Positions 27,059 through 36,551 of a stretch of DNA of 52,466 nucleotides are shown piece by piece; position 1 is the stretch's first letter; every line of letters starts with the position of its first letter. A model generated the notes under the pieces. That model worked only from the letters and a program-made list of their open reading frames with translations, made no database searches and had not been told where the DNA came from. Origin of the DNA: an uncultured Paracoccaceae bacterium (GTDB lineage: Bacteria; Pseudomonadota; Alphaproteobacteria; Rhodobacterales; Rhodobacteraceae); NCBI GenBank assembly GCA_938092015.1, contig CALKOT010000103.1, positions 1-52,466 on the forward strand, in the 5' to 3' direction. The position numbers and the translations under genes are program-made.

Positions 27059-28429
27059 TTATGCGGCGGCGTAGTCAAATTCCCGGCTCAGCCAGTCCAA
27101 ATATGACGCCTTGGCGCGGTCGGTATAGGCGCGCTTACGGTCAGCTTTGCCCCGACGGCCCTTTTTCGCGCCCGCTGGGGGCGGTGGAAACAGGCCAAAA
27201 TTGACGTTCATCGGCTGAAATGTTTCCGCCTCGGCGCCGCCCGTGATGTGGTTGATCAGCGCGCCATGGGCCGTATCCATCGGCGGTGGCGAGATCGGCC
27301 TGCCCAATCTTTCCATCGCCGCCATCCGACCTGCCATCAGTCCCATCGCGGCGCTTTCGACATAACCTTCTACGCCTGTCACCTGACCGGCGAAACGCAG
27401 GCGCGGCGCCGCCTTCATGCGCATTGAATGGTCCAACAGCCGGGGTGAATTCATGAAGGTGTTACGGTGAATGCCGCCCAGACGCGCCCATTTTGCATTC
27501 TCCAACCCGGGGATCATGCTGAACACTTCGGTCTGTGCGCCGTATTTCATCTTCGTCTGAAAACCGACAATATTATAAAGTGTTCCAAGCGCGTTATCCC
27601 GGCGTAGCTGAACAACGGCGTAGGATTTTTCTTCCGGCTTATGCGGGTTGGTCAGGCCGACAGGCTTCATAGGCCCATGGCGCAGCGTCTCACGCCCTCG
27701 TTCAGACATCACCTCAATCGGCAGGCAACCCTCGAAATAGGGCGTATCTTCCCATTCTTTGAATTCAGTTTTTTCAGCCGCCAGCATGGCGTCGATGAAC
27801 GCTTCGTACTGCGCCTTGTCCATTGGGCAGTTCAGATAAGCGGTGCGGTCTTCTTCTGTTTCGCCTTTGTCATACCGTGACTGAAACCATGCCGACGACA
27901 TGTCCACACTGTCGGCGTAAACGATCGGCGCAATTGCATCGAAGAATGACAAAGCGTCTTCACCGGTAAGTTGTTGGACTGCCGTCGCCAATGCAGGTGA
28001 AGTCAATGGTCCCGTCGCAACAATCACGCTGGACCAGTCTTCCGGCGGCAGTCCTGCAACCTCACCACGTTCGATCGTGATCATAGGATGCGCCTCTAAC
28101 CGGGCAGTGACGCCTTGCGAAAAGACATCGCGATCGACAGCCAAAGCGCCACCCGCTGGAACCTGCGCTTTGTCCGCTTCTTCCATGATGAGAGAGGCTG
28201 ATTGTCTCATTTCCCAATGCAGCAATCCGACTGCATTCGACTCATCATCGTCCGAACGAAATGAATTCGAACAGACAAGTTCAGCCAATCCATTCGTGTG
28301 ATGCGCATCGGTTCGGCGATCCGGGCGCATTTCATGAAGGGTCACGGGAACCCCCAAATTGGCCGCCTGCCAGGCCGATTCCGAACCGGCCATACCGCCG
28401 CCGATGATGTGAATTGGATTAAGTGTCAT
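27059..28429 (-). CDS. trmFO: Methylenetetrahydrofolate-tRNA-(uracil-5-)-methyltransferase
   Basis: A 456-residue FAD- and folate-dependent enzyme that makes m5U54 in the tRNA T-loop. The N-terminal dinucleotide fold is [32 protein letters not shown], followed by the GidA/TrmFO family block [14 protein letters not shown], whose Cys is a candidate catalytic residue. The C-terminal half has [26 protein letters not shown] and [15 protein letters not shown]. The ATG at 28429 is chosen over 28528 because the FAD motif starts a few residues later. It belongs with QueA and three synthetases to the translation theme of the window. Confidence 0.95.
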   Translation of the reverse strand: MTLNPIHIIGGGMAGSESAWQAANLGVPVTLHEMRPDRRTDAHHTNGLAELVCSNSFRSDDDESNAVGLLHWEMRQSASLIMEEADKAQVPAGGALAVDRDVFSQGVTARLEAHPMITIERGEVAGLPPEDWSSVIVATGPLTSPALATAVQQLTGEDALSFFDAIAPIVYADSVDMSSAWFQSRYDKGETEEDRTAYLNCPMDKAQYEAFIDAMLAAEKTEFKEWEDTPYFEGCLPIEVMSERGRETLRHGPMKPVGLTNPHKPEEKSYAVVQLRRDNALGTLYNIVGFQTKMKYGAQTEVFSMIPGLENAKWARLGGIHRNTFMNSPRLLDHSMRMKAAPRLRFAGQVTGVEGYVESAAMGLMAGRMAAMERLGRPISPPPMDTAHGALINHITGGAEAETFQPMNVNFGLFPPPPAGAKKGRRGKADRKRAYTDRAKASYLDWLSREFDYAAA

Positions 28430-28757
28430 TGCGATCTCTGGTTGTAGCTGCTGTCTTCTAGACATTCGATACGGCGAAAGAAACGCCATTTTATCCGACA
28501 AACTGGTCTTTTTGGTGTATAAAGACACTATCGAACCAACACATTTTGGCCTAATTTGAAATTTTTCGGGTTTTCAACTGCTTAAGTCGTGGGGCTCGCG
28601 ACATACATGATGATGGTCAGCTGAACCACGCGTTCCGCTGGTGCCTATGGCAGCAGCAGCCCCCGCCGCACTGGGTACGATTTGCGGTGATGTGATCTGC
28701 GTACTTGAACCCTGAGTTTCAAACGTTCCGTAACGCCCGAATGGGCCTGAGGATGTC
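28430..28757. other. Intergenic region upstream of trmFO and the broken Hint gene
   Basis: About 330 nt without a supportable gene. The minus-strand open frame here (28574-28870) has low-complexity, unrecognised sequence and overlaps the Hint frame, so I treat it as chance. The trmFO promoter must lie in 28430-28560, an AT-rich stretch with several TATA-like words but no spacing I would defend. GAGGATGTC just before 28758 could be a ribosome site for the Hint gene. Confidence 0.4.
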
Positions 28758-29909
28758 ATGCCGCTTACGTTCTTTATCACGCCGTAATCTGGATTGACCA
28801 ATCTGCCTGTAAGTGGCGGTACAGAATCCTTTTTGACTGGAATGGATGCAGAAGGCGACGACGGTGGCACACTTGGACTGAACGATCAGCTATCGATCGA
28901 TACATCAGGCATGATCGGCGCTTCGATATTTCAGGATCAGTTGCTTGACGGCGGTTCGATTTCGTCAGCAGAGATCACAATCGGCGGCGATACTTTTTAA
29001 CCAAGCTCATTGATTGAAGCGGACTATTCCGCCGTCGCGATAGATGAGGCCACCGGGCTTTACTACCGCTTGACGCGGATAACGATCGCCGACCCTAACT
29101 CGCCATCCAACGGCCTTAGTAATATTGAAGTTGGTGTTGTCGTTTCTCGTGCTTTCGATGCGGATCTTGATCATTTTATCGGTGGGCCAGACGGGGTTTA
29201 CCCATCTGGCGCTACCCTGACGCTTAACGATCCGGACCCTGTTTCAGACACCGATAACTGGGAAGCGTTCGTCGTTGACCCCGACTACAATAACGGTCCT
29301 GACAACGTGTACAGTCAGGACGTTGTCCTGAATGAGGAAAACGGAATTATCGTCGTTTGCTTTGCCCGCGGGTCAATGATCCTTACCGACCGGGGCGAGG
29401 TCGCCGTCGAAAACATCGAAGCGGATGATCTGATCCAGACCAAGGACAACGGATTTAAGCCTGTTCGTTGGATCGGATCCCGCAAGGTTTAGGGCAGGGG
29501 CCGTTTCGCACCGATTCTGATCAAGGCAGGTGCCTTGAACAACGACCGCGATTTGCGCGTATCACCTCAACATCGGATGCTTTTGGATGGCTGGAAAGCA
29601 GAATTGCTATATGGTGAAACAGAGGTTCTGGCTGCAGCGACGCATCTGGTGATTGATCATTCCATCCTGCGCGAAGTTTGTGACCGGGTGGAATATTTTC
29701 ACATCCTCTTCTATCGGCACGAAATCATCTTCGCGAACGGCGCACCTGCAGAAAGCTTCATGCCAGGCGCACTAGGCATGGACAGCCTAGCGGCGGCGGC
29801 GCGCGACGAAATCCTCACGCTGTTTCCCGAATTGGCTGACGACGTGTCGTCCTTCGGACCATCAGCGCAACGTAACCTGAAGGCATATGAAGCGCGCCTT
29901 TTGTCCTGA
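28758..29909 (+). pseudogene. Hint-domain (Hedgehog/intein-type) protein broken by three in-frame stops
   Basis: One reading frame from ATG 28758 to 29909 (about 383 codons) encodes a recognisable protein but contains TAA 28785-28787 (codon 10), TAA 28998-29000 (codon 81) and TAG 29490-29492 (codon 245). The N-terminal part is Asp/Gly-rich (LTGMDAEGDDGGTLGLNDQ), like secreted calcium-binding proteins. The Hint_2 domain begins at codon 201 with the expected cysteine, CFARGSMILTDRGEVAVENIEADDLIQTKDNGFKPVRWIGS. It resumes after the TAG with FAPILIKAGALNNDRDLRVSPQHRMLLDGW. Such proteins are abundant in roseobacters, and the Cys would support autocleavage. No frameshift is present, only nonsense codons. 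The precise 5' end is uncertain. Confidence 0.82.
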
Positions 29910-29970
29910 CGGACGACAGCAAACGCGATTTCAGGCAGGTTTCAAGATGTGATGTCCTTACGATACATAC

Positions 29971-30047
29971 CATGAACAAATTATGGCGTTTGCACCCGGT
30001 CTTACACGATATCAATGACTAATGCCTACTTTCACATGTGAAAGAAA
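29971..30047 (+). repeat. Copy B of the ~77-nt intergenic repeat with palindrome TTTCACATGTGAAA
   Basis: It starts CATGAACAAATTATGGC and ends with the palindrome at 30030-30043 followed by GAAA. The 59-nt spacing is the same as in copy A at 6204-6280, in the same orientation. It begins 62 nt after the stop of the broken Hint gene and precedes a small ORF and gyrA (convergent). An ATG in both copies opens a tiny frame starting M-N-K/R-L-W, with 16 codons here and 9 in copy A; only copy A has a good ribosome site. Function unknown. Confidence 0.6.
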
Positions 30048-30203
30048 ATTTGGCCGCGTCTCTTTGGGCAAAAGTAGTTTCAGGCGAAATCAGTACTTAG
30101 CGGCTTAGCCTCACTTTAACACAGACATGACATTCTTCACGGTGCAAACGGTCGCCACATGGCAATCTTGGACCGTGGATATGCATGGGTGGAGGATACT
30201 GAG

Positions 30204-30365
30204 GTGAGCAAAGCTCATTCAATGGCGCGAACCGCGATGATCATCCTGACCGGGGCGATGATCGCCAGTGGCTTCAATATGATGCTGTTCGAATGGGCCG
30301 AAAGCCCACCCGACATCAACCTGTCGGATGGGATCACATCAGTTGTCAGGCTCTATTCTTCCTGA
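30204..30365 (+). CDS. Possible small membrane protein
   Basis: A 53-residue candidate starting at GTG 30204, nine bases after GGAGG, which is why it is preferred to the ATG at 30159. It has one hydrophobic segment ([20 protein letters not shown]) followed by an acidic tail. No family recognised. Its last 13 bases overlap the convergent gyrA 3' end, which argues somewhat against it. Transcript or peptide evidence would be needed to accept it as real. Confidence 0.38.
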   Translation: MSKAHSMARTAMIILTGAMIASGFNMMLFEWAESPPDINLSDGITSVVRLYSS

Positions 30366-33106
30366 GCCTCTTCAGGTTCGTCATCTTCGCCGGTCTCCGC
30401 GACCCAGGCGACAGACACGACCTTTTCATCTTTCGCGGTGTTGAACACTTTCACACCACCAGCAGAGCGTGACCGGAATGAGATGCCACTGACCGGGCAC
30501 CGGATCGACTGACCGGTATCTGTGACCAGCATGATCTGATCATTGATCTCAACCGGGAAGGACGCAACCAGCCGCCCGCCGCGCATCGCTTTGTCCATCC
30601 CTTGAACGCCTTGACCGCCACGGCCCCGTACAGGGTAGTCGTGGCTGGACGACAGCTTACCTGCGCCCTGTTCGGTGATCGTCAGGATCAGATGTTCCAC
30701 CGCCGACATTTCGGCATAGCGTTCCTGGCTTAGCGCCACGTCAGCCACTGCTTCTTCATCGGTATCGGTCGCATCGTCATCGACCTGACCGGCCACAGCG
30801 CGGCGCATCTTGATATAAGCTGCGCGTTCTTCAGTCGTAGCTTCGAAATGCCGGATGACCGACATGGAAACGACTTTATCGCCTTCAGCCAATCGGACAC
30901 CCCGGACGCCAGTCGATGCACGCGACTGGAAGACACGAACGGCAGTAGACGGAAAGCGGATCGCTTTGCCCGTCGCGGTGACCAGCATCACATCATAAGA
31001 TTCAGCGCAGATCCGGGCGTTGACCAGGGTTGCGTCTTTATCTTCACCCTCAAACTTCATCGCGATCTTGCCGTTACGCATGACGTTCGTGAAGTCGGAC
31101 AGTGCGTTGCGCCGCACATCGCCTTTTGAGGTGGCGAAGACGATCTGCAAGTCGGCCCAGTCTTCCTCTGGCTTATCAACGGGCATGATTGCTGCGACAC
31201 CAGCGTCATCACGGATGCCCTCAATCACCTGTTTCAGATACCGGCCCTTGGTGTTGCGGCCACCCAGCGGAAGACGCCAGGTTTTCAGCTTGTAGACGAT
31301 GCCATCGGTGGTGAAGACAAGAAGCGGCGTGTGGGTATTGGCGACGAAGAGGGTGGTGACAAAGTCATCGTCCTTCGTAGACATGCCAGACGTGCCTTTA
31401 CCGCCTCGCGCCTGCGCGCGATAGTCGGCCAGCGGCGTGCGCTTGATATAGCCACCATGCGTGACGGTAACGACCATCTCTTCCCGTTCAATCAGATCCT
31501 CATCATCAATATCGCCATGATATTCGATAATTTCTGACCGACGTGGGGTGGCGAACTTTTCCTTCACCTCAACCAGCTCGGCAGAGATGATGGACATTAT
31601 CCGTTCGCGACTGCGCAGGATGTCCAAATAGTCAGTGATCTTGCCGGACAGCTCTTCCAACTCATCCGTAACCTCTTTCACCCCAATGGCGGTAAGCCGT
31701 TGGAGGCGAAGTTCAAGGATAGCACGTGCCTGCGTTTCAGACAGGTAGTACGTCCCGTCCTCATTCATCGTATGGCTGGGGTCATCGATCAGTTGGATAT
31801 ACGGCGCAATATCCTGCGCAGGCCAACGACGCGTCATCAGCTTTGCACGCGCTTCGGCAGGATCGGCGGAACCGCGAATGGTCTGAACGATTTCGTCCAC
31901 GTTCGAAACCGCAACAGCCAAACCGCACAAGATATGCGCCCGTTCCCGCGCCTTGCGTAGGTCAAAGGCGGTGCGGCGGGTGACGACCTCTTCGCGGAAG
32001 GCGACGAAAGATGTGAGGAACCCGCGGAGATCCAATTGCTCGGGTCTGCCGTTGTTCAGCGCCAGCATGTTGCAGCCAAAATGCTGTTGCAGCGGCGTGA
32101 AACGGAACAGTTGATTCAGCACAACTTCCGGCGTCGCATCACGCTTCAATTCAATAACAACGCGGACGCCAAAGCGGTCAGATTCGTCCTGAACGTGATG
32201 CAGGCCTTCGACCTTTTTCTCACGAACCAGTTCAGCAATCTTTTCGATCATCGACGATTTATTGACCTGATAAGGCACTTCATCGACGACAATCGCGTAG
32301 CGATCTTTACGGATTTCCTCGACATGCGTTTTGGCGCGCATGATGACGGACCCTCGACCTTCCAGATACGCCTTGCGGGCGCCTGAACGGCCAAGAATGA
32401 TGCCACCGGTCGGAAAGTCCGGGGCAGGGACGTATTCCATCAATTCATGCGATTGCAGGTCCGGCACTTCGATCAGCGCCAGCGTCGCATCAATAACCTC
32501 ACCAAGGTTATGGGGCGGAATGTTCGTCGCCATACCCACGGCGATGCCGCCAGCGCCATTGACCAGCAGATTAGGGAACCGCGCAGGCAGAACGACAGGT
32601 TCGCGGTCTTTGCCGTCGTAGTTGTCTTGATAGTCGACGGTTTCTTTTTCGATGTCGGCCAGCAGAAAGTCCGCAGGCTTATCCATCCGCACTTCGGTGT
32701 ATCGCATCGCCGCCGGGCTATCGCCATCCATCGAACCAAAGTTGCCCTGTCCGTCAAGCAACGGCAAACGCATCGAAAAGTCCTGCGCCATTCGGACCAG
32801 AGCGTCGTAGATCGCGCTGTCGCCATGCGGGTGGTATTTACCCATGACATCACCGACTGGACGCGCCGATTTGCGATAGCCTTTGTCAGCTGTGTTACCG
32901 GTTTCGTGCATCGCATAAAGGATGCGCCGATGGACTGGTTTCAAGCCGTCGCGTGCATCGGGGATCGCCCGCGAAACAATAACCGACATTGCATAGTCGA
33001 GATAGCTGCGGCGCATCTCATCTTCGACTGAAATCGTCGGGCCTTCGTAGGTAGGTTTCGGGGCTCGATCCGGCTGGTCGCCGCCTTCAATATCGTCTTC
33101 GCTCAA
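30353..33106 (-). CDS. gyrA: DNA gyrase subunit A
   Basis: A 917-residue type IIA topoisomerase subunit that cuts and rejoins DNA during supercoiling. The catalytic tyrosine is Tyr136 in AAMRYTEVR. The quinolone region reads [21 protein letters not shown], with Ser97 and Asp101 at the positions (E. coli 83 and 87) that confer sensitivity. The GyrA box in the beta-pinwheel domain appears as QARGGKG, a one-residue variant of QRRGGKG, supporting gyrase over topoisomerase IV. The start is a TTG at 33106-33104, as no ATG occurs before [12 protein letters not shown] (residue 31), which is within the conserved domain. The acidic C-terminal tail is usual. Confidence 0.96.
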   Translation of the reverse strand: MSEDDIEGGDQPDRAPKPTYEGPTISVEDEMRRSYLDYAMSVIVSRAIPDARDGLKPVHRRILYAMHETGNTADKGYRKSARPVGDVMGKYHPHGDSAIYDALVRMAQDFSMRLPLLDGQGNFGSMDGDSPAAMRYTEVRMDKPADFLLADIEKETVDYQDNYDGKDREPVVLPARFPNLLVNGAGGIAVGMATNIPPHNLGEVIDATLALIEVPDLQSHELMEYVPAPDFPTGGIILGRSGARKAYLEGRGSVIMRAKTHVEEIRKDRYAIVVDEVPYQVNKSSMIEKIAELVREKKVEGLHHVQDESDRFGVRVVIELKRDATPEVVLNQLFRFTPLQQHFGCNMLALNNGRPEQLDLRGFLTSFVAFREEVVTRRTAFDLRKARERAHILCGLAVAVSNVDEIVQTIRGSADPAEARAKLMTRRWPAQDIAPYIQLIDDPSHTMNEDGTYYLSETQARAILELRLQRLTAIGVKEVTDELEELSGKITDYLDILRSRERIMSIISAELVEVKEKFATPRRSEIIEYHGDIDDEDLIEREEMVVTVTHGGYIKRTPLADYRAQARGGKGTSGMSTKDDDFVTTLFVANTHTPLLVFTTDGIVYKLKTWRLPLGGRNTKGRYLKQVIEGIRDDAGVAAIMPVDKPEEDWADLQIVFATSKGDVRRNALSDFTNVMRNGKIAMKFEGEDKDATLVNARICAESYDVMLVTATGKAIRFPSTAVRVFQSRASTGVRGVRLAEGDKVVSMSVIRHFEATTEERAAYIKMRRAVAGQVDDDATDTDEEAVADVALSQERYAEMSAVEHLILTITEQGAGKLSSSHDYPVRGRGGQGVQGMDKAMRGGRLVASFPVEINDQIMLVTDTGQSIRCPVSGISFRSRSAGGVKVFNTAKDEKVVSVAWVAETGEDDEPEEAQEE

Positions 33107-33356
33107 CTCAGGTATCCCACTGATTACACTGTTGGGTTTTTATACCTTCTGAGGCGCCCGACGTCCATGGACGAGGCCACCTAAATTACTGCTCAGACCA
33201 CCATAATTTGCGTTTGAGACAGGATTGCGACGCAAGATGATCCATTCGTCGTAAATTCCAGCAGCTTTACTGGACGCAACGAAGGGGCTTGCCCCCTAAT
33301 TGGCCAGCCGCCTACTGTAGCCCCCAAAAATGTGAACCACTAAAAAGGCTAGATTC

Positions 33357-34538
33357 ATGTTCGATCCAATCGTCATCGTCGGTGCTGCGCGCACGCCAAT
33401 GGGCGGGTTTCAAGGCGACTTCACGGGCGCTACTGCGTCTGATTTGGGAGGTGTCGCAATCAAAGCCGCACTCGACCGCGCTGGAGTTGATAAGAACGAC
33501 GTAGATGAAGTGCTGATGGGGTGCGTACTGCCCGCAGGGCAGGGGCAGGCCCCCGCGCGTCAAGCCCTACACAAAGCCGGCCTTGGCTGGAACGTGCCAG
33601 CAACTACGCTGAACAAGATGTGCGGATCAGGCATGAAAACAGTAATGAATGCCGTAGATCAGTTAAAAGCTGGCAACGGATCAGTCGTTGTCGCAGGCGG
33701 CATGGAAAGCATGACAAACGCCCCCCACATCCTACCCACGATGCGAAGCGGGCAACGGATTGGGCATGGCGCAGTCAAGGACCATATGTTTCTGGATGGG
33801 CTGGAAGACGCCTATGAAGAAGGCCGCCTAATGGGCTCGTTCGCGGAAGAATGTGCTGAGAAGTATCAGTTCACACGCGAGCAGCAGGATGAATACGCAT
33901 TAAAGTCACTTGAAAATGCATTGAACGCACAAGCAAGTCAGGCTTTTGAAGGCGAGATCGAGCCGGTTACTGTTAGAACCCGGAAAGGACCTGTTGCAGT
34001 TTCCGTTGACGAACAACCGGCCAACGCCCGTCCCGAAAAAATTCCTTCATTGAAACCTGCATTCAAGAAGGATGGCACAGTAACTGCCGCGAACGCCTCC
34101 TCAATCTCGGACGGCGCTGCAGCTTTGATCCTGATGAGGGAATCGGAAGCTAAGGAAAAAGGCCTGCCGATCAGGGCTTACATCCGCTCTCATGCAAGCC
34201 ATGCACAGGAGCCGAACTGGTTCACTACGGCGCCAGTTCCAGCCATGAAGCAGGTGTTGGCCGACACCGGCTGGTCAGTCGAAGATGTTGATCTTTGGGA
34301 AATCAACGAGGCCTTCGCGGTTGTCCCTATGGCTGCGATGAAGGAACTTGGAATGGACAGGGAAAAGCTGAACGTAAACGGCGGTGCGTGCGCCTTGGGC
34401 CACCCGATCGGCGCATCCGGAGCGCGCATTCTCGTCACGCTGCTGCACGCACTGGAAAACCGGAACAAGACAAAAGGGGTCGCATCACTTTGCATCGGCG
34501 GCGGCGAAGGCACAGCCGTTGCGATTGAGAGGGCATAA
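33357..34538 (+). CDS. Acetyl-CoA C-acyltransferase (thiolase)
   Basis: A 393-residue thiolase that cleaves 3-ketoacyl-CoA or condenses acetyl-CoA. The active-site residues are Cys89 in LNKMCGSGMK, His349 in GGACALGHPIGASG and Cys379 in SLCIGGGEG. WEINEAFAV supplies the family NEAFA motif. The chain length fits both the degradative (FadA/PcaF-like) and biosynthetic (PhaA/AtoB) classes, and sequence alone does not decide. Its stop overlaps the start of the dienoyl-CoA isomerase gene, favouring fatty-acid beta-oxidation. It reads away from gyrA, with a 250-nt spacer between. Confidence 0.93.
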   Translation: MFDPIVIVGAARTPMGGFQGDFTGATASDLGGVAIKAALDRAGVDKNDVDEVLMGCVLPAGQGQAPARQALHKAGLGWNVPATTLNKMCGSGMKTVMNAVDQLKAGNGSVVVAGGMESMTNAPHILPTMRSGQRIGHGAVKDHMFLDGLEDAYEEGRLMGSFAEECAEKYQFTREQQDEYALKSLENALNAQASQAFEGEIEPVTVRTRKGPVAVSVDEQPANARPEKIPSLKPAFKKDGTVTAANASSISDGAAALILMRESEAKEKGLPIRAYIRSHASHAQEPNWFTTAPVPAMKQVLADTGWSVEDVDLWEINEAFAVVPMAAMKELGMDREKLNVNGGACALGHPIGASGARILVTLLHALENRNKTKGVASLCIGGGEGTAVAIERA

Positions 34539-35374
34539 TGGAAAGCACATTTTTCAAAGTAGAAATCGACGGCGCAGTCGCGCACTTGATCCTGGCAAAG
34601 CCTGAGAAGGCCAATGCGATGTCACCAGATTTCTGGGAAGACCTGCCACGCCTGACCAAAGAATTGGGCAATAACCCAGAAATTCGCGCGATGGTGATTT
34701 CGGCAGAGGGGCGTCATTTCACCTCTGGCATGGATCTTTCCGCTTTCAACAACATTCTAGATCAAGGCACGGAACCTGCTCGCGCCGCATACGATCTGCG
34801 CAAAACGATCCTTCATTTGCAGGACACGTTCACAGCGCTGGAAGAGGCACCATTCGCAGTCATCATCGCCACTCATGGTGTTTGCCTGGGCGGCGGCATC
34901 GACATGATCACAGCGGCGGACATACGTCTTGCATCAGCGGATTGTTCATTCGGAATAGAAGAGATCAACATCGGCATGGCTGCGGATGTTGGAACATTGC
35001 AGCGTTTGCCAAAGCTCATCGGATTTGGCGCCGCGATGGAATTGGCAATGACTGGCCGTCGGTTCTCGGCGGCCGAAGCAAAGGAACTCGGCCTCGTCAA
35101 TCATGTGTATGAGACGCGCGAGGCGCTTTTGGATGCTGCGATAGACATGGCCCGCCAAATTGCCGCCAAGTCCCCACTGGCGATCACCGGCATCAAGCGG
35201 TCATTGACATATGCCCGCGATCATTCTGTTTCCGAAGGCTTGGAACAAATCGCCAACTGGAATTCTGGAATGCTACGGGCCGAAGATTTGATTGAGGCAA
35301 TGCAGGCACGGATGGCTAAGCGTGATGCTGAATTCCGAGATCTATCGATGCGGGCAGAGAAGAAAACTGCCTAA
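34538..35374 (+). CDS. Delta3,5-delta2,4-dienoyl-CoA isomerase-like crotonase
   Basis: A 278-residue enoyl-CoA hydratase/isomerase fold protein. Oxyanion-hole segments are SAEGRHFTSGMDL (56-68) and GVCLGGGIDM (114-123). Asp122, Glu142 and Asp150 (in GGIDM and EEINIGMAAD) have exactly the spacing of the catalytic Asp176, Glu196 and Asp204 of rat dienoyl-CoA isomerase, and GMAADVGTLQRLPKLIG is the ECH1 hallmark. It would allow oxidation of odd-position double bonds in unsaturated fatty acids. Expected location is cytoplasmic. The gene shares one base with the upstream thiolase stop (TAATG) and is followed by a terminator. Confidence 0.87.
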   Translation: MESTFFKVEIDGAVAHLILAKPEKANAMSPDFWEDLPRLTKELGNNPEIRAMVISAEGRHFTSGMDLSAFNNILDQGTEPARAAYDLRKTILHLQDTFTALEEAPFAVIIATHGVCLGGGIDMITAADIRLASADCSFGIEEINIGMAADVGTLQRLPKLIGFGAAMELAMTGRRFSAAEAKELGLVNHVYETREALLDAAIDMARQIAAKSPLAITGIKRSLTYARDHSVSEGLEQIANWNSGMLRAEDLIEAMQARMAKRDAEFRDLSMRAEKKTA

Positions 35375-35430
35375 ATAACGTCGAGAGCAGGTTACTTTCA
35401 GCGCCGTAAAAAAGCACCAACCCACAAAGA

Positions 35431-35465
35431 GGGCGCAGCCAATGTATGGCTGCGCCCTTACTTTT
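35431..35465 (+). terminator. Rho-independent terminator between convergent genes
   Basis: A perfect 11-bp stem GGGCGCAGCCA / TGGCTGCGCCC (35431-35441, 35447-35457) with loop ATGTA is followed by TTACTTTT. It ends the thiolase/isomerase operon and may also serve the convergent iron-binding protein gene, whose stop is 12 nt away. Confidence 0.9.
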
Positions 35466-35476
35466 CGCTGGGGTAG

Positions 35477-36481
35477 CTAGCCGTCAAAATTGATGGTTTC
35501 CATTATCTTCACAGCCTTAGGACGGGCTGCGCCAATTGCCGACAGAGGGGTCTCATCGGCTTCGAAGCTGCCGAATGACTTCACGAAATCGGATGGATCA
35601 ACGCCAGGCTTCACCGGATATTCGCCATTAACCTCAGCATAAAGGTTCTGAGCTTTGTCTGATGTCAGCCATTCCATCAACTTCATCGCATTGGTTTCGT
35701 TAGGTGCGTTCTTGGCCATGGCGACGCCGGATATATTCATGTGAACGCCGCCATCTTTAAACGTCGGGAATGTAACATCGACGCTGTCAGCCCATTCCTT
35801 CTGCTCATCATTATTCAGCATCGCAACCATGTAGTAATTATTGCCAACAGCGATATCGCATTCCCCGGCCCAAATTGCTTTTACCTGCGCGCGATCATTG
35901 CCTTGAGGTTTGCGGGCAAGGTTGCTCTTCACACCCGCTGCCCACTTTTGCGCAGCTTCTTCACCATGTTTCGCAATCACCGCGCCCAGAAGACCCAGTG
36001 TGTAGGAATGAGTGCCCGATCGCGTGCAAATGCGACCAGCCCATTTATCCGAAGCCAGATCTTCGTAAGTTGTAACTTCGCCAGGCGCGACACGTTCTTT
36101 GGAGGCGTAAACGATGCGAGCGCGGGCAGTTAGCCCGTACCAGTGATCTTTGGGATCACGAAAACTTTCCGGAACATTCGCATCGAGAACTGCAGATGAG
36201 ATCGGCTTGGTAATGCCAGCACTTTTCGCGGCAATCAGGCGTGAGATATCCACTGTGAAGATCAAGTCTGCCGGCGAAAGATCGCCTTCGGCCTGAATGC
36301 GCTCAATCAGGCCTTTTTTGAGAAAGACGACGTTTACATCGATCCCGGTCTCAGCGGTGAATGCGTCAGTCATGGGCTCGATAAGCTCTGGCTGGCGATA
36401 TGAGTAAACATTGACTTCAGCTGCTAACACCGGCGCGGTGATTGAAGCGGCAACTGCAAAGGCGGCAAGGCGCGTGAACAT
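35477..36481 (-). CDS. Periplasmic iron(III)-binding protein of an ABC transporter
   Basis: A 334-residue FbpA/IdiA-type substrate-binding protein. The signal peptide is residues 1-21 (ending VLAAEVNVYSYRQ, with YSYR the common mature start). The consecutive tyrosines in VGNNYYMVAM correspond to Fe(III)-ligating tyrosines, and the usual KKGLIERIQAEGDLSPADL motif is present. ATG 36481 is preferred to 36511 because GGAGG lies just upstream (CGGAGGATTCCCATG). No permease or ATPase gene is adjacent, so the receptor would act with transporter parts encoded elsewhere. Iron regulation is expected but no Irr or Fur-type box was identifiable. Confidence 0.9.
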   Translation of the reverse strand: MFTRLAAFAVAASITAPVLAAEVNVYSYRQPELIEPMTDAFTAETGIDVNVVFLKKGLIERIQAEGDLSPADLIFTVDISRLIAAKSAGITKPISSAVLDANVPESFRDPKDHWYGLTARARIVYASKERVAPGEVTTYEDLASDKWAGRICTRSGTHSYTLGLLGAVIAKHGEEAAQKWAAGVKSNLARKPQGNDRAQVKAIWAGECDIAVGNNYYMVAMLNNDEQKEWADSVDVTFPTFKDGGVHMNISGVAMAKNAPNETNAMKLMEWLTSDKAQNLYAEVNGEYPVKPGVDPSDFVKSFGSFEADETPLSAIGAARPKAVKIMETINFDG

Positions 36482-36551
36482 GGGAATCCTCCGTTGAGAA
36501 AAGTTGCCCAATGAATACCTGACTATTTTGCTTCGTCAATAACTGATTAAT

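Noticed and set aside
28574-28870. A 98-codon minus-strand frame before the Hint gene
   Set aside because: No family similarity, low-complexity composition and overlap with the better-supported Hint frame.
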